Below are positions 9,614 through 19,546 of a DNA stretch of 64,000 bases, piece by piece (within the stretch, counting starts at the first letter, position 1; each line of letters begins with the position of its first letter). This DNA comes from Deltaproteobacteria bacterium (GTDB lineage: Bacteria > Myxococcota_C > UBA6777). The DNA lies in contig PCBK01000030.1 of the NCBI GenBank assembly GCA_002731275.1, positions 198,377-262,376 on the forward strand, written 5' to 3'. The notes below the pieces were generated by a model. That model worked only from the letters and a program-made list of their open reading frames with translations. It was not told the origin of the DNA and did no database searches. A program made the position numbers and the translations under genes.

Positions 9614-9629
9614 GTGAGGTAAAAGGCTC

Positions 9630-10004
9630 TTGAGTACCAAAGAATTGATCGTGATCGGAGATCGTGTCCTGCTCAAAATCGACGATGAAGAGAAGCGCAC
9701 AGAGGTTGGATTGTACCTTCCTCAAACGCTCCAAGAGAAAGAAGAAGTCGTCGGAGGGACGATCGTGAAGACAGGGAAAGGGACGCCAATGGTCGACCCA
9801 CTGTCGATGACGGAGTCCCCTTGGAAGAACGATCAGGTCAGCCTGCGCTACATCCCAATGGAAGCCAATGTCGGCGATTATGCGCTGTTCTTACAAAAGG
9901 CCGCGATCGAGATTGAGTACAACAACGAGAAGTACTACATCCTCCCCCAAAGCGCGATCCTCGTGCTGATCCGCGAGCAAAAAGAAGGCGAAGAGATCAA
10001 CTAG
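9630..10004 (+). CDS. GroES-family (Cpn10-like) protein
   Basis: 124 residues. The N-terminus IVIGDRVLLKIDDEEKRTEVGLYLP and the end NNEKYYILPQSAILVLIRE match the GroES beta-barrel (GDRVLVK ... LPExxxILAI). A longer insertion than in GroES lies between GGTIVKTGKG and VGDYALFLQKAA. No groEL is adjacent, so this is a stand-alone paralogue rather than the main co-chaperonin. The start is a TTG at 9630 with GAGG about 10 nt and AAAGG about 3 nt upstream; no ATG lies near the conserved start. It probably shares a transcript with the HAD gene and the small membrane peptide. Confidence 0.8.
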   Translation: MSTKELIVIGDRVLLKIDDEEKRTEVGLYLPQTLQEKEEVVGGTIVKTGKGTPMVDPLSMTESPWKNDQVSLRYIPMEANVGDYALFLQKAAIEIEYNNEKYYILPQSAILVLIREQKEGEEIN

Positions 10005-10104
10005 CTTCTCCTACCACCAGTGGCAAAAGCCACAGTGAACCTCCCCAACGGCTCTCAAATCCCCAATCATCAAACGATCCCCCCCCAAAACTGCCGGACT
10101 TAGG

Positions 10105-10980
10105 TCACTTGCGGAGAGGTCCTGGGATCAAAACATTCGTCCGTTGTTTGTATGCAAGATACGCAGAGTCAGCTCCAAACTTCTCCTTGGCGCGCTTGTC
10201 GAGCAGCGGAATCCCGCTCACCTTGGTCAACAACAAGATCACAAAGAGTGGCGAAAGACAAGCCAACCACTGCCACCCAACATACACCTCAAAGCCCATG
10301 ACAAAGACCCCCAACCACAACACGATCTCGCCAAAGTAGTTGGGGTGCTGTGAGAATCTCCACAACCCAACATCGACCCACTTTCCTCGGTTTTCAGGCT
10401 TCGCGTTGAACGCTGATTTTTGTGCATCGGCCACAATCTCTATCAAAAATCCAATGACCCACATCACGCCACCAAACCACACACTCCAGCCGATCTCACG
10501 ATTTGCTTGTGTGCTTGTGATGACGATCAATGCAGCCAGTGATGTCAAAAAGACCCACAACCCCTGCAGCGTCCAGGCGATCAAAAAACGCGACGCAGAG
10601 CGTTTGATGTCTATAAATCGATCATCTCGACCAGATCGATGAATACGAATCGCCAAGAAACTCCCAAGCCGCAACGCCCACATCCACACAAACACCGCGA
10701 CCAACCAACTCACAGCACCCAAAGGAGCACGAACAGAGACCATCCACAACGCCATGACAAACGTTGAGATGTACGTCACGCTCCCCACCAGATCGTAAAA
10801 TGTCTCCGTCTTCCATATGATCGCAGGGATCGACATCAGCCAGTTCAACCCAAAAGACCATAGAGCGCACCAAACCAACACAGATACGCCCCCAAACGCA
10901 ACAGATCCCCCTCCCGCAAACCAAGCCACACCCCCTCCGACCGATGTGACCAACAAAATGACGAACAACCGCTTTACCAT
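10105..10980 (-). CDS. DUF1295-family membrane protein (steroid 5-alpha-reductase-like)
   Basis: 291 residues with about seven hydrophobic segments. The family signature is clear in the second half: LRLGSFLAIRIHRSGRDDRF, FLIEIVADAQKSAF, then KWVDVGLWRFSQHPNYFGEI (the HPNYFGE motif of DUF1295 and isoprenylcysteine-methyltransferase relatives) and a C-terminal PLLDKRAKEKFG. These proteins are related to NADPH-dependent 3-oxo-5-alpha-steroid reductases, but the bacterial substrate is unknown. The ATG at 10980 has a GGAGAGGAGAG site upstream. Confidence 0.87.
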   Translation of the reverse strand: MVKRLFVILLVTSVGGGVAWFAGGGSVAFGGVSVLVWCALWSFGLNWLMSIPAIIWKTETFYDLVGSVTYISTFVMALWMVSVRAPLGAVSWLVAVFVWMWALRLGSFLAIRIHRSGRDDRFIDIKRSASRFLIAWTLQGLWVFLTSLAALIVITSTQANREIGWSVWFGGVMWVIGFLIEIVADAQKSAFNAKPENRGKWVDVGLWRFSQHPNYFGEIVLWLGVFVMGFEVYVGWQWLACLSPLFVILLLTKVSGIPLLDKRAKEKFGADSAYLAYKQRTNVLIPGPLRK

Positions 10981-11223
10981 GCTCTCTCCTCTCCATCTAA
11001 TGACATAAGGTGCCTCCAAAAGATGAACGCGAAGATTGCCAGACACAAGCCCCAAACAACCAAGAACCATCCCGGCAGGAAATCTATGAGAAGCAAATGA
11101 CCCCAACAAACCCTCTCAGGGTACCTTCAAAAACTTGAGAGAAGCCTCAAGTCATCAACTCTGCACTTGCTCAAAACACCTCCGAACCATCCCCCCTTGA
11201 GGACGAAGCTGCCCTCTTCACAC

Positions 11224-12264
11224 CTATGAATGATCGACTTCCAGGATAAGTTTACCGACAGTTTGGGCTGATTCGATATCTTCGTGTGCCCGCGCGACCT
11301 CCTCAAATGGATAGATCTGAATGGGTGGAGGTTGCAGCTTCCCTTCACTCGCCCACCTCAGCAAATCGCCCATCGCGTCCTCAAGGATCTCCCGCTCACT
11401 GAACAAGTAGCTCAAGTTGAAGGCAAGGACACTTCGGTTCTCCCCGGTCATGGCGAGAGGATCAAAGCGCTTTGTGCGCAGGTAATCCCACGCGAGCTTG
11501 AACCAATTGGGGCGTCCGCCCTTTTTGGGGATCATCGTGTGGAATCCGTAAATCACGAGCTTGCCAGGTGATGCGAGGTGGTTGTAACTCTCACCGATCG
11601 TCGCGACCCCGTTCGCGTCGAAGATCACATGATAGCCATCGGGAGAATGAGCTTCGGCTGTTGGCCAGAGCGGCTCTTTGGACTTGTCGATCACGTGATC
11701 AGCGCCGAGCTTTTGTGCGATCTCCACCTTATGCGAACGGCCAACCACCCCCACACAAAACGCCTCGGCGATCTTCGCGAGCTGAAGTAGTGCCCCTCCG
11801 ACCCCTCCTGCAGCTGAATGCACCAACATCCGAAGGTTCTTTCTAGGATGGGCCAGCGCAAACATCGCATAGTAAGCGGTCAAGAAAATCGTAGGAAATC
11901 CAGCCGCTTCAGCCAATGAAAAACCATCAGGGACAGAAAAAACTTGGTGAGCTGGAACGACAACATGGCTACTATATCCATCAAAACGCGTCACAGCCAT
12001 CACCTCATCTCCCACCTCCCACCCAGAGACGCAAGAACCGACCTGTTCGACAACTCCAGAGACCTCAAATCCAGGTGTAATCGGCCATCCCACATACTTC
12101 TTCGCGGACTCATACAACCCCATTCTCACCATGCAGTCCGCATAGTTCACGCCAACAAAGCGGACAGAAATAAGTAGCTCATTCTCACCGGGAGATGAAG
12201 TCTTAGACTCTTCCAAGGTGAGTTTGTCATAGGAACCCGGACGATGAATCACAATTTTCTTCAT
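11224..12264 (-). CDS. VAT1-like zinc-independent quinone oxidoreductase (MDR superfamily)
   Basis: 346 residues. Medium-chain dehydrogenase/reductase with GroES-like N-domain (VRFVGVNYADCMVRMGLY, TPGFEVSGVVEQVG) and NADPH Rossmann domain (VHSAAGGVGGALLQLAK). The structural and catalytic zinc cysteines are absent, as in quinone oxidoreductases. PNWFKLAWDYLRTKRFDPLAMTGENRSVLAFNLSYLF is typical of the VAT-1 subgroup. The start is ATG 12264 or GTG 12267, one codon apart, with AGGAAG upstream. The physiological substrate is unknown. Confidence 0.9.
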   Translation of the reverse strand: MKKIVIHRPGSYDKLTLEESKTSSPGENELLISVRFVGVNYADCMVRMGLYESAKKYVGWPITPGFEVSGVVEQVGSCVSGWEVGDEVMAVTRFDGYSSHVVVPAHQVFSVPDGFSLAEAAGFPTIFLTAYYAMFALAHPRKNLRMLVHSAAGGVGGALLQLAKIAEAFCVGVVGRSHKVEIAQKLGADHVIDKSKEPLWPTAEAHSPDGYHVIFDANGVATIGESYNHLASPGKLVIYGFHTMIPKKGGRPNWFKLAWDYLRTKRFDPLAMTGENRSVLAFNLSYLFSEREILEDAMGDLLRWASEGKLQPPPIQIYPFEEVARAHEDIESAQTVGKLILEVDHS

Positions 12265-12613
12265 CACATACTTCCTGCCAAAGGACTTGTAGGATGTACT
12301 CTACAACTCAAAAAACGTAAAAAGAACAAGCACAAGCACTTGCATTACCTAAAGAAAATCATCATACTATCAAATGATTGAAGGGATCAAAAAACAGGTC
12401 GTTATATATTTTTTACGAGATCAATCCACAAGCTCCGACACACTATACATGTGAAAGCTTGCTTTTCCGGCACCCAAACCACAAAGGCGATCACCATGCA
12501 AGGACAAAAGCCATCACCGATACAGACCCCTTCAGACCCGCGTAAACGACGTTCACGCAAGCATCCACTCACCACGATGTGGAAGTGAACATCTTTGATA
12601 GGGGGAATTATCT
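12265..12613. other. Divergent intergenic region
   Basis: About 350 bp between the quinone oxidoreductase (leftward) and a histidine kinase (rightward). It is AT-rich around 12340-12420 (tatatattttttacg). A 30-codon frame starts at the ATG at 12496 and is arginine/lysine-rich; I do not regard it as supported. No strong hairpin is seen. Confidence 0.5.
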
Positions 12614-14191
12614 ATGAAGCCCAATACACAAAAGCGATTTTATGCCATCTTGCTTTGCACGATCGCCTCGGGTGTACTGCTGTCTTTCTTTGGCACGTCC
12701 TTGCTGATGCAACGACAAATGACGTGGTGGGAAAAAGAAGAAAAACGCCTGATCACTGACAGCTTCCAAAAAATGAATCGGCATCAGGCACACCAACTAT
12801 CCCATCGTCTCGCGAAGATACTCAGCACACCGCTTCAACAACAAAAGCAAGCAGAACTACAAAAAATCATCACCTACTTCTCTCATTGGGATCAGATCCG
12901 ATGGATTGGTGTATGGGGTACACAACACAAACTCCTCGCAAAGACACGCACATCCATCCCCGCTCGTATTGGACCTCCCTTTCACAAACACGTACACATC
13001 GCCCGACACAAACAAGGCATTCACATCACCACACCAATCACCTCAAAGACATCTCGTGCCCTCCTTGGGACGCTCGGCGTGCGCTTTACGTCGACGTACA
13101 GCCAAAGCTTACTCGCCCACCACCATCGCGCATGGCAACATAGCCACAACATCTTTCGTGGCTGGCTGTGGTTTCTCTTTGTCGGCGCTGCGTTGTTTCT
13201 CGTGTTGATGGGTGTGTTGTGGAGTCGATTTTGGAGTAAACAGATCACACAGCCTATCGAAAAACTCAAGGATGCCGCAGAAGAGATCCTGAAAACGTCA
13301 AAGCACGACGCGCTCACTGAACACGAAAATACAGACGAGCTCGAAACACTCTCCGAGACATTGCGAGCTTTGATGAAAGACCTCCAAGAACACCAACAAT
13401 ATCTCGCAGAGGCCAAAGAAGAAGCTGAATTCGCAAACCAAGCCAAGAGCTCCTTTCTGGCCAGCATGAGCCACGAGATGCGGACCCCTCTCAACGCCAT
13501 TATGGGTTACTCCGAGCTGCTCGTCGAATATCTCCAAGAAGGTATCCCTCCCAAAAACTTTGAACGCGACCTGCAACGCATTCACCAGGCTGGCGACACA
13601 CTCCTCGCGTTGATCAACGGTCTCCTCGACATCTCCAAGATCGAAGCTGGTCGCATGGAGGTGGAGATCGAGACCTTCTCGGCAGCACAATTGGGATACG
13701 AACTGCGTGACTTGCTCAGCCCCCTCTTTCAACGAAAGCACAATCAGTTTGTCTTACAATGTAAAGACGGAACCTCTGACATTACAGGAGATCGTGGCAA
13801 AGTCCGTCAGATCTTGATCAACCTGATCTCCAACGCCAACAAGTTCACAAGAGCGGGGACCATCCACCTCGGGATATGGGAGACCTACCACAACGGCTCG
13901 CCTCATGTTGTCTTCGAAGTGCAAGACACAGGTCTCGGCATCAGACCCGAACACCTCGAAAAAATCTTTGAGAGCTTTATGCAGGCAGACATCTCGATCA
14001 ACCAACGCTTCGGCGGGACGGGATTGGGACTCACCATCTCCAAAAAATTATGTGAATTACTCGATGGTGATATCACCGTCAGCAGCGAGTGGGAGAAGGG
14101 TTCGACATTTACTATCTACATCCCAACCTTACCAGGACCACGTCAGCGAAAAGCCCCTACCTCGCTTACACTCCCCGCCTACTCAGCATAA
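12614..14191 (+). CDS. Membrane sensor histidine kinase
   Basis: 525 residues. TM1 about 10-32, a periplasmic sensor region of about 150 residues rich in His, TM2 about 183-205, a HAMP-like linker ([17 protein letters not shown]), coiled coil, then HisKA with the phospho-acceptor in SHEMRTPLN (His about 287) and HATPase_c ([38 protein letters not shown]). There is no receiver domain and no adjacent response regulator, so it is an orphan kinase here. It converges with the helicase gene with a 39-nt gap. Confidence 0.93.
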   Translation: MKPNTQKRFYAILLCTIASGVLLSFFGTSLLMQRQMTWWEKEEKRLITDSFQKMNRHQAHQLSHRLAKILSTPLQQQKQAELQKIITYFSHWDQIRWIGVWGTQHKLLAKTRTSIPARIGPPFHKHVHIARHKQGIHITTPITSKTSRALLGTLGVRFTSTYSQSLLAHHHRAWQHSHNIFRGWLWFLFVGAALFLVLMGVLWSRFWSKQITQPIEKLKDAAEEILKTSKHDALTEHENTDELETLSETLRALMKDLQEHQQYLAEAKEEAEFANQAKSSFLASMSHEMRTPLNAIMGYSELLVEYLQEGIPPKNFERDLQRIHQAGDTLLALINGLLDISKIEAGRMEVEIETFSAAQLGYELRDLLSPLFQRKHNQFVLQCKDGTSDITGDRGKVRQILINLISNANKFTRAGTIHLGIWETYHNGSPHVVFEVQDTGLGIRPEHLEKIFESFMQADISINQRFGGTGLGLTISKKLCELLDGDITVSSEWEKGSTFTIYIPTLPGPRQRKAPTSLTLPAYSA

Positions 14192-14230
14192 CACAACGCA
14201 CACTTTCATCCGTCGACGCGGGAGAATGAC

Positions 14231-16159
14231 TTACATCTCGAAGGGTGGCGCGTCATCATCCCATGCGCTCATCCAATCTCCAGCCTGCTCACAGTGCTCA
14301 AAGAACGCCTCGTAATATGGATGCCCCCCAAGTGTCGCGCTATCGCCAATCACGAGTAGAAAGCGCTTCGCTCGTGTCAACGCGACGTTCATCCGACGAA
14401 CGTCCTGCAAAAACCCAAGCTCACCACCATCGTTGGAGCGAACGAGGTCGACCACAACGGCCTCTTTCTCACGCCCCTGAAAACCATCCACGCTGCCGAT
14501 CTCCAGCCCAGCCTGTATCTCTTCCACAAGCATCGTACGCAACAAGCGGACCTGTGCAGCATAAGGTGTAATGACGACAAGCTCTGAGGGCGCGACACCA
14601 CGCCCCAATAAACGACGACACTCCGCCGCCACTCGTTCAGCCTGGCCGGGATTAGAGGTGCTTGGATCGTCTTCTTTGCGCACCTCCTCCCACCCTTTCC
14701 CCGCCGTATCGATCAACAAACAGGCTCGATCACGCAACGGATCGACTTGAACGCCTTCAAGCTCTTCGAGTCTGTGTGTTGCGTTATCCACAGCCGCCTG
14801 GAGTCGCCCTTCGTACATACTTTGGGAAGGGAACGCCATGATATCTTTGTGCATTCTGTATTGGATCTCCAACATCTGCATTAACGAAGATGTCTTCGCA
14901 AGGCGCTCGAACAAAGTCTGTCCCAAGCCCTGACGCTCGGCCTGTAGATCGATCACTGTCGGAGGTAGCTGACAAGGATCGCCTGCCATCACGATGCGCC
15001 GCCCTCTCGAAAACGGCACCAGCGCGATCGGATCTGTCGCCTGTGTCGCTTCGTCCAGGACAACCAGGTCAAAGTGCATATCACCTAGTAACCGAGAATC
15101 CGCACCTGTCGCCGTCGAACAGACAACATCTGCCTGTTCAAGAATAGATTGCATCGTGCCTTCGCGTTGTTTTCTCGCGTCTCGAAATAGACGCCTCATC
15201 TCACCAACAAGCTCACGACGTTCACTGCGAGACAGAGATTGGCGCGCTTGTTTTTGGTCGATCTTCCGTCGCAGTGCGTTGGCGTCGATGATCCACTTGC
15301 GTGTCATCTTATAAACCTCGGTCTCTTCGAGTAACGCATCGAGGGTCTGGGCTTCGATCGCCTCGGACACCCGCGCAGGGTGTCCAAGACGCACGACGCG
15401 AATCCCCGCCTGAACGAGTCGCTCAGCGAGGTTATCAACCGCCGTATTACTCGCAGCGGTGGCGAGCACACGCTCGCCACGCTGCACGGCCTGACGGATC
15501 ACCTCGACCAACGTCCTCGTCTTTCCTGTCCCCGGTGGGCCGTGAATCAGCGCAACATCCAACGCGCACATGGCGTGAGAGACAGCAGCTCGTTGTGGCG
15601 CATTCAGGGCCACATCGATCGCAGAGGGTGTGCTCTCCTTTTGCCATTGTGCCGTCCTTTCACCGAACAGGACCTCACGTAAGCGACCAATATCAGAAGA
15701 CGTCTCGGCCTTCATAAACCGCTGCAATGCGGCTTTTCCTCGCTCAAATGTCGTCTGTGGCTCGTCGAGATCGAGATGAAATGAGCCTGTCTCCAGACGC
15801 TCTGGAGGCCAACCATCTATCATAATGCCGAGCTTACCCAACTTCTTTCGAGAGACGGTCCCAATGACCGCCTCAGCGCTGTCAGGCGCATCCCACCAAA
15901 GTCGAACAGGTGCACCAACGCCGACACGCACCTCTTCAAGGGCATCCTCGCGCATGGGGAGCACCCATAACAACGTCCGATCGCCCGGCGCAGCATCAGT
16001 CTCAATGAGACTCAAATCGCGAATCGCCAAGCCACTCTCCACGCGCTCTTCGAGCGTCTTTTGCTGACGCTCTTCGACAAAGCGTTCATGTGTCGTCTTG
16101 CGCTCTTGCTCCCACAAAGACATCAACTTGGACAGGTAAAGGGACGCCTCTTCTGACAT
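14231..16159 (-). CDS. UPF1/DNA2-type superfamily 1B helicase (IGHMBP2-like)
   Basis: 642 residues. An N-terminal coiled/beta region to about 200 is followed by the SF1 helicase core: NAPQRAAVSHAM (Q-like motif), GPPGTGKTRTLVEVIRQ (Walker A), LATAASNTAVDNLAERL (Ia), LVVLDEATQATDP (Walker B DEAT), MAGDPCQLPPTV (III), LEIQYRMHKDI (IV), SVDGFQGREKEAVVVDLVRSN (V) and RMNVALTRAKRFLLVIGD (VI). These match the AAA_11/AAA_12 architecture of IGHMBP2 and Upf1 relatives. ATG 16159 has GGAG about 8 nt upstream; an upstream in-frame ATG would run through the terminator. The role is DNA or RNA unwinding; the specific process is unknown. Confidence 0.92.
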   Translation of the reverse strand: MSEEASLYLSKLMSLWEQERKTTHERFVEERQQKTLEERVESGLAIRDLSLIETDAAPGDRTLLWVLPMREDALEEVRVGVGAPVRLWWDAPDSAEAVIGTVSRKKLGKLGIMIDGWPPERLETGSFHLDLDEPQTTFERGKAALQRFMKAETSSDIGRLREVLFGERTAQWQKESTPSAIDVALNAPQRAAVSHAMCALDVALIHGPPGTGKTRTLVEVIRQAVQRGERVLATAASNTAVDNLAERLVQAGIRVVRLGHPARVSEAIEAQTLDALLEETEVYKMTRKWIIDANALRRKIDQKQARQSLSRSERRELVGEMRRLFRDARKQREGTMQSILEQADVVCSTATGADSRLLGDMHFDLVVLDEATQATDPIALVPFSRGRRIVMAGDPCQLPPTVIDLQAERQGLGQTLFERLAKTSSLMQMLEIQYRMHKDIMAFPSQSMYEGRLQAAVDNATHRLEELEGVQVDPLRDRACLLIDTAGKGWEEVRKEDDPSTSNPGQAERVAAECRRLLGRGVAPSELVVITPYAAQVRLLRTMLVEEIQAGLEIGSVDGFQGREKEAVVVDLVRSNDGGELGFLQDVRRMNVALTRAKRFLLVIGDSATLGGHPYYEAFFEHCEQAGDWMSAWDDDAPPFEM

Positions 16160-16277
16160 CAAATAACTCCATCTCTTCACTTTTAAAGACAACGTTACGA
16201 TCGGACAAAGACAATGTGTATGTGTATCGTGTTGGAATCGCAAACACAAGCCCATACCAAACCCACACCAAAAAAAG

Positions 16278-16310
16278 AAAGAGGTCGCGTCGTGAAGACG
16301 CGACCTCTTT
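16278..16310 (-). terminator. Rho-independent terminator (bidirectional geometry)
   Basis: A 14-bp perfect stem (aaagaggtcgcgtc / gacgcgacctcttt) closes a 5-nt loop. On the minus strand it is followed by a T-rich run, placing it 45 nt downstream of the basic secreted-protein gene that ends at 16356. On the plus strand it is also followed by a T-rich run. It separates that gene from the helicase gene. Confidence 0.85.
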
Positions 16311-16355
16311 TGTTTTGGGGCTTTCATATTGGGAGCAAGAAGCCCTCAGGGTGAA

Positions 16356-17705
16356 TCAACGATGGGCAACAGAGACTCTTCTTGAACGGTAGACATGTTT
16401 GCAGAGTTGTTTTGGACCCACACACCGTACAGCAGAAGGAGACAAGGAGCGAACGAGTTTGTCGATCCACTTCTGGTTCTTTTTGGCGAGCGTCTTCTCG
16501 TAAAAGTGATTGTAGGTTGAGCGTAACTCTTCCGTGAGCAGCGCGACGGCAACATTGAGCGAGACACTCGAAGCAAAGTAAGCGATGGGATACGCGACCG
16601 CACCGACACCTTCTGTCATCGCCGCGAGTCCAACAGCGACCTCTCCTCCAAGTTCCTCGGAGAATGGCTCAATCACAAATGTATCGAGCGCGAGCTGTAA
16701 AGACATCGAACTCAACTCAAAGATCCCATCCCTCGTCGCGTCCGCGATCGCATCTCGTAAACACGCCCTCTTCGCGCTTCCTCCGTAGAACCAGCAACGT
16801 GCAGTCACCTCAAGAGATTCAATCCCAACAATCATCGCCATCGACGCCAACACGGTGATGGTGTATGAGCGCAATTCACTGCTCTCCGCGCGCTGCTTTT
16901 TGAGCATCTGTGTCGTCTCTTCGATACTCTTTTGTGACTTCAAAGCGATCCGAATCGCTTTGGGTGCCTTCTTCAAAAAGGTCTTGAGCACGATCTGTGA
17001 TTGCTTGGACAGTCCTTTTTTGATCGGCCCTCTCATCCGTTTGTAAAACATCGGGACGAGTTTATGTGCGATCTTCTTGGCCTCACGACGTAATTTCGCG
17101 ATGACACCGTCGAAGACATGACTCGCGACCTTCGCGACCTTCTTTGCCGTCTTCGCGATCACCTTCTCTGTGCGCTTTGCATCTCTCTTGAGTGTCCCGA
17201 AGTCCCGCTTGAGAGCTGCAATCTCACTGCGCCCAAACTTCTCGATGGCTCCCAAACCAGTGCGCCGACCGTCGATCAAAAAGACATCACGATTCCCCCG
17301 ACGTTGTAAACAAACCCTCGCGTGACGTGTCTCTTTGTAAGGGAAGCAGACGTTCGCCCTCTTCACACAGCGCGTCCCCGAAGGGATTTTCACACACACT
17401 CCCCACTTACAATGTTTTCGGAAAGTCGGCGCTCTCATGATGCAATGTCGGTGGCAATGTTTGCCCACCCAAGGATACCCAATCCGCTTACAAACCCCCA
17501 CTCTCATCCGATGCATCACGCGTCCCATTTTGTGATGCAAGGCCCTCAAGTGACTGTTCTTTGTCAAAGAGCGATGTGTATACGAAGCCCGCGACTTGTG
17601 CAAAAAAGCCTTCAGTTGCTTCTTGTTGTAGTACGGCCTCGCCTCAACACGCCCAACCCAACAGAGACTGCACAACGCAGCAACGAACAGTAGCTTCTTC
17701 GACAT
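16356..17705 (-). CDS. Secreted basic protein of unknown function
   Basis: 449 residues with a signal peptide (KKLLFVAALCSLCWVGRVEA, cleavage near ARP). The mature N-terminal third has paired cysteines (CKRIGYPWVGKHCHRHC, CKWGVCVKIPSGTRC), then a long Lys/Arg-rich helical region (about 165-300), then a hydrophobic C-terminal region (TVLASMAMIVGIES, AVGLAAMTEGVGAVAYPIAYFASSVSLNVAVAL). No family is recognised. The start at 17705 follows AGGAG. A strong terminator follows the gene. Confidence 0.7.
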   Translation of the reverse strand: MSKKLLFVAALCSLCWVGRVEARPYYNKKQLKAFLHKSRASYTHRSLTKNSHLRALHHKMGRVMHRMRVGVCKRIGYPWVGKHCHRHCIMRAPTFRKHCKWGVCVKIPSGTRCVKRANVCFPYKETRHARVCLQRRGNRDVFLIDGRRTGLGAIEKFGRSEIAALKRDFGTLKRDAKRTEKVIAKTAKKVAKVASHVFDGVIAKLRREAKKIAHKLVPMFYKRMRGPIKKGLSKQSQIVLKTFLKKAPKAIRIALKSQKSIEETTQMLKKQRAESSELRSYTITVLASMAMIVGIESLEVTARCWFYGGSAKRACLRDAIADATRDGIFELSSMSLQLALDTFVIEPFSEELGGEVAVGLAAMTEGVGAVAYPIAYFASSVSLNVAVALLTEELRSTYNHFYEKTLAKKNQKWIDKLVRSLSPSAVRCVGPKQLCKHVYRSRRVSVAHR

Positions 17706-18076
17706 CTCACATGCTCCTGGCTCAAATGGCTCATCACTCGGCATGAGTGACTCTTTTCAACGGCTTGGTGCCTTCAAAAAGCAAAGACCATTCCAGCGCA
17801 GAAAAAACCCTTCAATCAATGGATACATGGGGAAAAATCAAAGAATCAGACATACGCAATATCAAGAACAAGAGAGGTCATTTGCACCCCGGTCTGCTCT
17901 CTCCAGAGAGCGAACCTCCTGCATGTATTCGGCTGAAATATATGTGGATTGTCTACAAAAGAGAGCGACATGATGGTGGGTACATATTTACTCAGAACAT
18001 ACGTTCGTGAAAGAGCGCAAGACATTTTTACAGAGTGTGGAGTGGAGTTCAGTGGTTTTGTTGGTGGTGTGTCGCC
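17706..18076. other. Intergenic region
   Basis: 371 bp between two leftward genes. Its start-proximal part must hold the promoter of the secreted basic protein. The open frames on the plus strand have no family features, and I see no repeat or terminator. Confidence 0.4.
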
Positions 18077-18739
18077 TTATCGTTTGTGCGCGAGCATGAC
18101 ACCATCACCGAGAGGAAGGAGGTGTTGGGTGACGCGCTCGTCTTGATGGATCTTTTTGTTGAGGGCACGGAGCGCGAGTGTAGAAGGTTCTTCGTTGTCA
18201 GGATCGGCGACATCCCCACCCCACAGACAATTATCGACAGCGATCAGCCCCCCCTTTCGGAGCAGCAACAAGGCGCGTTCGTAGTAGGCATCGTAATTGG
18301 TCTTGTCCGCATCGATAAACGCCATATCATAGGAGCCCGCGCAGCCATCTTCGAGCAAAGCATCGAGAGTCTCGACAGCAGGTGCGAGCTGCAGATCGAT
18401 CTTCTCTGCGAGGCCAGCTTCTTTCCAGTAACGTCTCGCGACGTTGGTCCACTCTTCGTTGACATCACAAGCCGTAATTTTTCCGTCTTCAGGCAATGAA
18501 GACGCCATCCACAAACTGCTGTACCCAGTGAAGGTCCCGACCTCAAGGATCTTCTTTGCACCTGTCAACGCGACCAACATCGCCAGAAACTGTCCTTGCT
18601 CCGGCGAGATCTGCATCCTGGCCATTGGCATGGTCTCGGTCTCTTCACGTAGCATTCTCATGATGTCGGGTTCTCTGTAGGCTACGTTGCGGTAGTAGTT
18701 GTACAGTGTGTCTGTCATTTGGATTGTGCGAGTGGACAT
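18077..18739 (-). CDS. Class I O-methyltransferase (caffeoyl-CoA OMT family)
   Basis: 220 residues. Methyltransf_3 family: LEVGTFTGYSSLWMASSLP (SAM motif I), ITACDVNEEWTNVARRYW, DMAFIDADKTNYDAYYERALLLLRKGG (metal-binding Asp and motif) and AVDNCLWGGDVADP. These enzymes are Mg-dependent and SAM-dependent and methylate catechol-type hydroxyls; the bacterial substrates are mostly unknown. ATG 18739 (MSTRTIQ) has GGAGAG about 5 nt upstream. The gene begins 10 nt after the stop of the outer-membrane-protein gene, so the two form an operon. Confidence 0.92.
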   Translation of the reverse strand: MSTRTIQMTDTLYNYYRNVAYREPDIMRMLREETETMPMARMQISPEQGQFLAMLVALTGAKKILEVGTFTGYSSLWMASSLPEDGKITACDVNEEWTNVARRYWKEAGLAEKIDLQLAPAVETLDALLEDGCAGSYDMAFIDADKTNYDAYYERALLLLRKGGLIAVDNCLWGGDVADPDNEEPSTLALRALNKKIHQDERVTQHLLPLGDGVMLAHKR

Positions 18740-18749
18740 ATATGCTCTC

Positions 18750-19481
18750 CTACAAATTGGTCTCAAATGGGAATCGGAAGTGGAATAATAGGAATGCCTG
18801 TCCAAAATGCCATACCCACGATTCAAATGGACCAAACTCTGCAAAAGGAGAAGCTCCAAGCCTTTGGGGGACGTAGACCTGCGAGGCCCAACCAAAGCTG
18901 ATCAAAAAATGTTCGGAGATCGGCAGCTCAAATTCGAGCTTTGCGTCGATCCCCGGTCGCAAGAAGTGCGTGATTTGTACAGCAGGTTGTGTGAAAAAAG
19001 TAGGCCCTCCTGGTGAGAGTTGGGTGGTCGAGATTATATATGTGTAATTGAGCAAGATCCCAGCACTAAGAGAGACATTGAGCGGTCCGAGTGGGATCCC
19101 CAGACCAAGCGCAAACGGCCTGAAGATCACACCATATATTTGCGTACCTTGGAATGTCGGTGAGATGATCAGTGAGTCCGGGATCAAACCGAGAACGAGT
19201 GGCCGTAACTTTACCTCTCGAAGTCTCCGCGTAAGGCGACGATAACGGGCAGGAATTTTTCCACGATAACGGCGAATCAACGCGCGATTGATCACAGCCG
19301 CGACGGAGATCTTCAATCCGACGTTAACGGGATGATGCAGAAAGATAGGGTTGTTGATGAAGTACGTCGCAGGACCAACCCCCACATCAACAGGCACTTC
19401 CACACGCGCAGCCTTCGCGCTCCCTCCTCCAAAACAGACGAACAAACACATCCATACCCACCCAGCGATGAACTTTTGCAT
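18750..19481 (-). CDS. Exported protein, probable outer-membrane barrel
   Basis: 243 residues. Signal peptide FIAGWVWMCLFVCFGGGSAKA, then alternating hydrophobic/polar strands (GVIFRPFALGLGIPLGPLNVSLSAGILLNYTYII, GIDAKLEFELPISEHFLISFGWASQVYVP) ending in FRFPFETNL. A short basic helix (RALIRRYRGKIPARYRRLTRRLREVKL) interrupts the barrel early. No named family. Start at 19481 with GGAGTG 5 nt upstream. The O-methyltransferase follows 10 nt downstream. Confidence 0.7.
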   Translation of the reverse strand: MQKFIAGWVWMCLFVCFGGGSAKAARVEVPVDVGVGPATYFINNPIFLHHPVNVGLKISVAAVINRALIRRYRGKIPARYRRLTRRLREVKLRPLVLGLIPDSLIISPTFQGTQIYGVIFRPFALGLGIPLGPLNVSLSAGILLNYTYIISTTQLSPGGPTFFTQPAVQITHFLRPGIDAKLEFELPISEHFLISFGWASQVYVPQRLGASPFAEFGPFESWVWHFGQAFLLFHFRFPFETNL

Positions 19482-19546
19482 AGGACACTCCTTTGTTGTG
19501 CGGACTTCTCGCATACTGTATCTCAAACACCGCAAAAGTCCAAGAT

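Noticed and set aside
10018..10040. Terminator between the GroES-like gene and the DUF1295 gene
   Set aside because: Only a 5-bp stem (GTGGC-AAAA-GCCAC) and no T-run.
12496..12588. 30-codon frame in the intergenic region before the histidine kinase
   Set aside because: Arg/Lys-rich with no membrane or domain feature and only a weak upstream AAAGG; not distinguishable from chance.
14784..14792. TTATCCACA-like DnaA box inside the helicase gene
   Set aside because: A single box within coding sequence, far from dnaA and without neighbours.
17747..18010. 87-codon plus-strand frame
   Set aside because: Composition and lack of start signals suggest chance; it faces leftward genes on both sides.
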